Source of the DNA: DASTFP01 sp963744345
GTDB lineage: Bacteria; Verrucomicrobiota; Verrucomicrobiia; Chthoniobacterales; Terrimicrobiaceae
DNA: 64,000 nt
Assembly: GCA_963744345.1 (NCBI GenBank)
Contig: CAVUTD010000019.1
Location: 186,001 to 250,000 of the forward strand
Direction of reading: 5' to 3'
Numbering within the stretch: position 1 is the first letter of the stretch; each line of letters starts with the position of its first letter. This document shows positions 63,549-64,000 of the stretch, piece by piece. The notes beneath the pieces are model-generated. The model was not told the origin of the DNA, ran no database searches, and saw only the letters and a list, made by a program, of their open reading frames with translations. The position numbers and the translations under genes are program-made.

Positions 63549-64000
63549 ATGGCTGTGCCAAATCTCGAAATTATGACTGAACTCCTGGAAGCCGGGGTGC
63601 ACTACGGGCATCAGACAAAACGCTGGAATCCTAAAATGAGGGATTTCATTCTCGAGGAAAAGAATTCCATCTATATCATAGACCTCTCCATCACGGTCGA
63701 GCAGCTCGCGCGAGCGGCCGCCTATCTCGGCGAGATCGTTAATGGCGGTGGCAAGATCCTTCTCGTCGGGACAAAAAAGCAGGCTCAGGAGGCGGTAAAG
63801 GAAGCGGCAGAAGTCACTGGGCAATTCTTCGTCAACCAACGCTGGCTCGGCGGCACTCTGACCAATCTGCAAACAATTCGGCGGAGCGTAGCTCGGTTGC
63901 GCGAATTCGAGGAGCTGGAAAAGACGCCCGTCTTCGCTCGCATGAACAAGCAGGAGACCTCGGCGCTGCGTCGTGAAGCCACCAAGCTGCGCCGCAACCT
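63549..64000 (+). CDS. rpsB: 30S ribosomal protein S2, partial
   Basis: About 150 residues in the window; the 3' end lies beyond it. ELLEAGVHYGHQTKRWNPKM, IYIIDLSITVEQLARAAAYL, ILLVGTKKQAQEAVKEAAEV and FFVNQRWLGGTLTNLQTI are the S2 signature blocks. ATG at 63549, two bases after the rpoC stop. Most bacteria have rpsL-rpsG after rpoC; rpsB here is unusual, and tsf is expected next. Confidence 0.97.
   Translation, partial: MAVPNLEIMTELLEAGVHYGHQTKRWNPKMRDFILEEKNSIYIIDLSITVEQLARAAAYLGEIVNGGGKILLVGTKKQAQEAVKEAAEVTGQFFVNQRWLGGTLTNLQTIRRSVARLREFEELEKTPVFARMNKQETSALRREATKLRRN

Noticed and set aside
1..64000. tRNA or rRNA genes
   Set aside because: No T-arm (GGTTCRANNCC) in a plausible cloverleaf and no rRNA segment was found; the similarity to 23S at 53457-53514 is limited to the L1-site mimic.

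Overview
The window most likely comes from a soil-type Verrucomicrobiota genome (Chthoniobacterales-like). This rests on overall style: an oleABCD cluster, a secreted protein with InlB-type repeats, a GH75-like chitosanase lipoprotein, a RRM RNA-binding protein, and LPS genes (waaA, an LptF/G permease) implying a Gram-negative envelope. No database search was possible, so the phylum is inference.

Layout. 1-5 kb: truncated comB-like gene, aldo/keto reductase, lipoprotein hydrolase, and a decayed alkylation-repair operon (ada plus a 2OG-Fe(II) oxygenase, each frameshifted). 5-9.7 kb: cation/proton antiporter, broken DUF4385 gene, a 1.9-kb IS1380-like element, NTF2-like protein. 9.8-25 kb: a pentose/arabinose locus. 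A ChvE/GguAB-type ABC importer diverges from araA-araD-abfA, followed by a second ABC importer (binding protein plus two permeases, no ATPase) and a 1016-aa secreted beta-propeller protein. Ribulokinase (araB) is missing. 25-33 kb: envelope genes (AsmA-like, rsmD, waaA; lipid kinase; rhomboid), a membrane-protein pair and pyruvate kinase. 33-36 kb: a polyamine-type ABC importer without its ATPase. 36-43 kb: oleABCD, for head-to-head long-chain olefin synthesis, divergent from a fatty acyl-AMP ligase fused to a carrier domain. 43-48 kb: a tightly overlapping operon (GH75-like lipoprotein, IMPase-like phosphatase, acyltransferase, folD) whose 5' end abuts a truncated IS3 element. 48-52 kb: MFS exporter, TraB-like membrane protein, LptF/G. 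52-64 kb: rplK, rplA, rplJ, rplL, rpoB, rpoC, rpsB, with rplK and rplA separated by an antisense RRM gene.

The strongest new observation is a long hairpin at 53457-53514 in the rplA leader. It looks like a mimic of the ribosomal protein L1 binding site on 23S rRNA, suggesting autoregulation placed directly before rplA instead of before rplK. The second is the FAAL-carrier protein divergent from the ole operon.

Caution: several otherwise well conserved genes (ada, the 2OG oxygenase, abfA, potD, probably DUF4385) each contain small frameshifts, while very long genes such as rpoB and rpoC are intact. Some of these may be assembly indels and not real decay.
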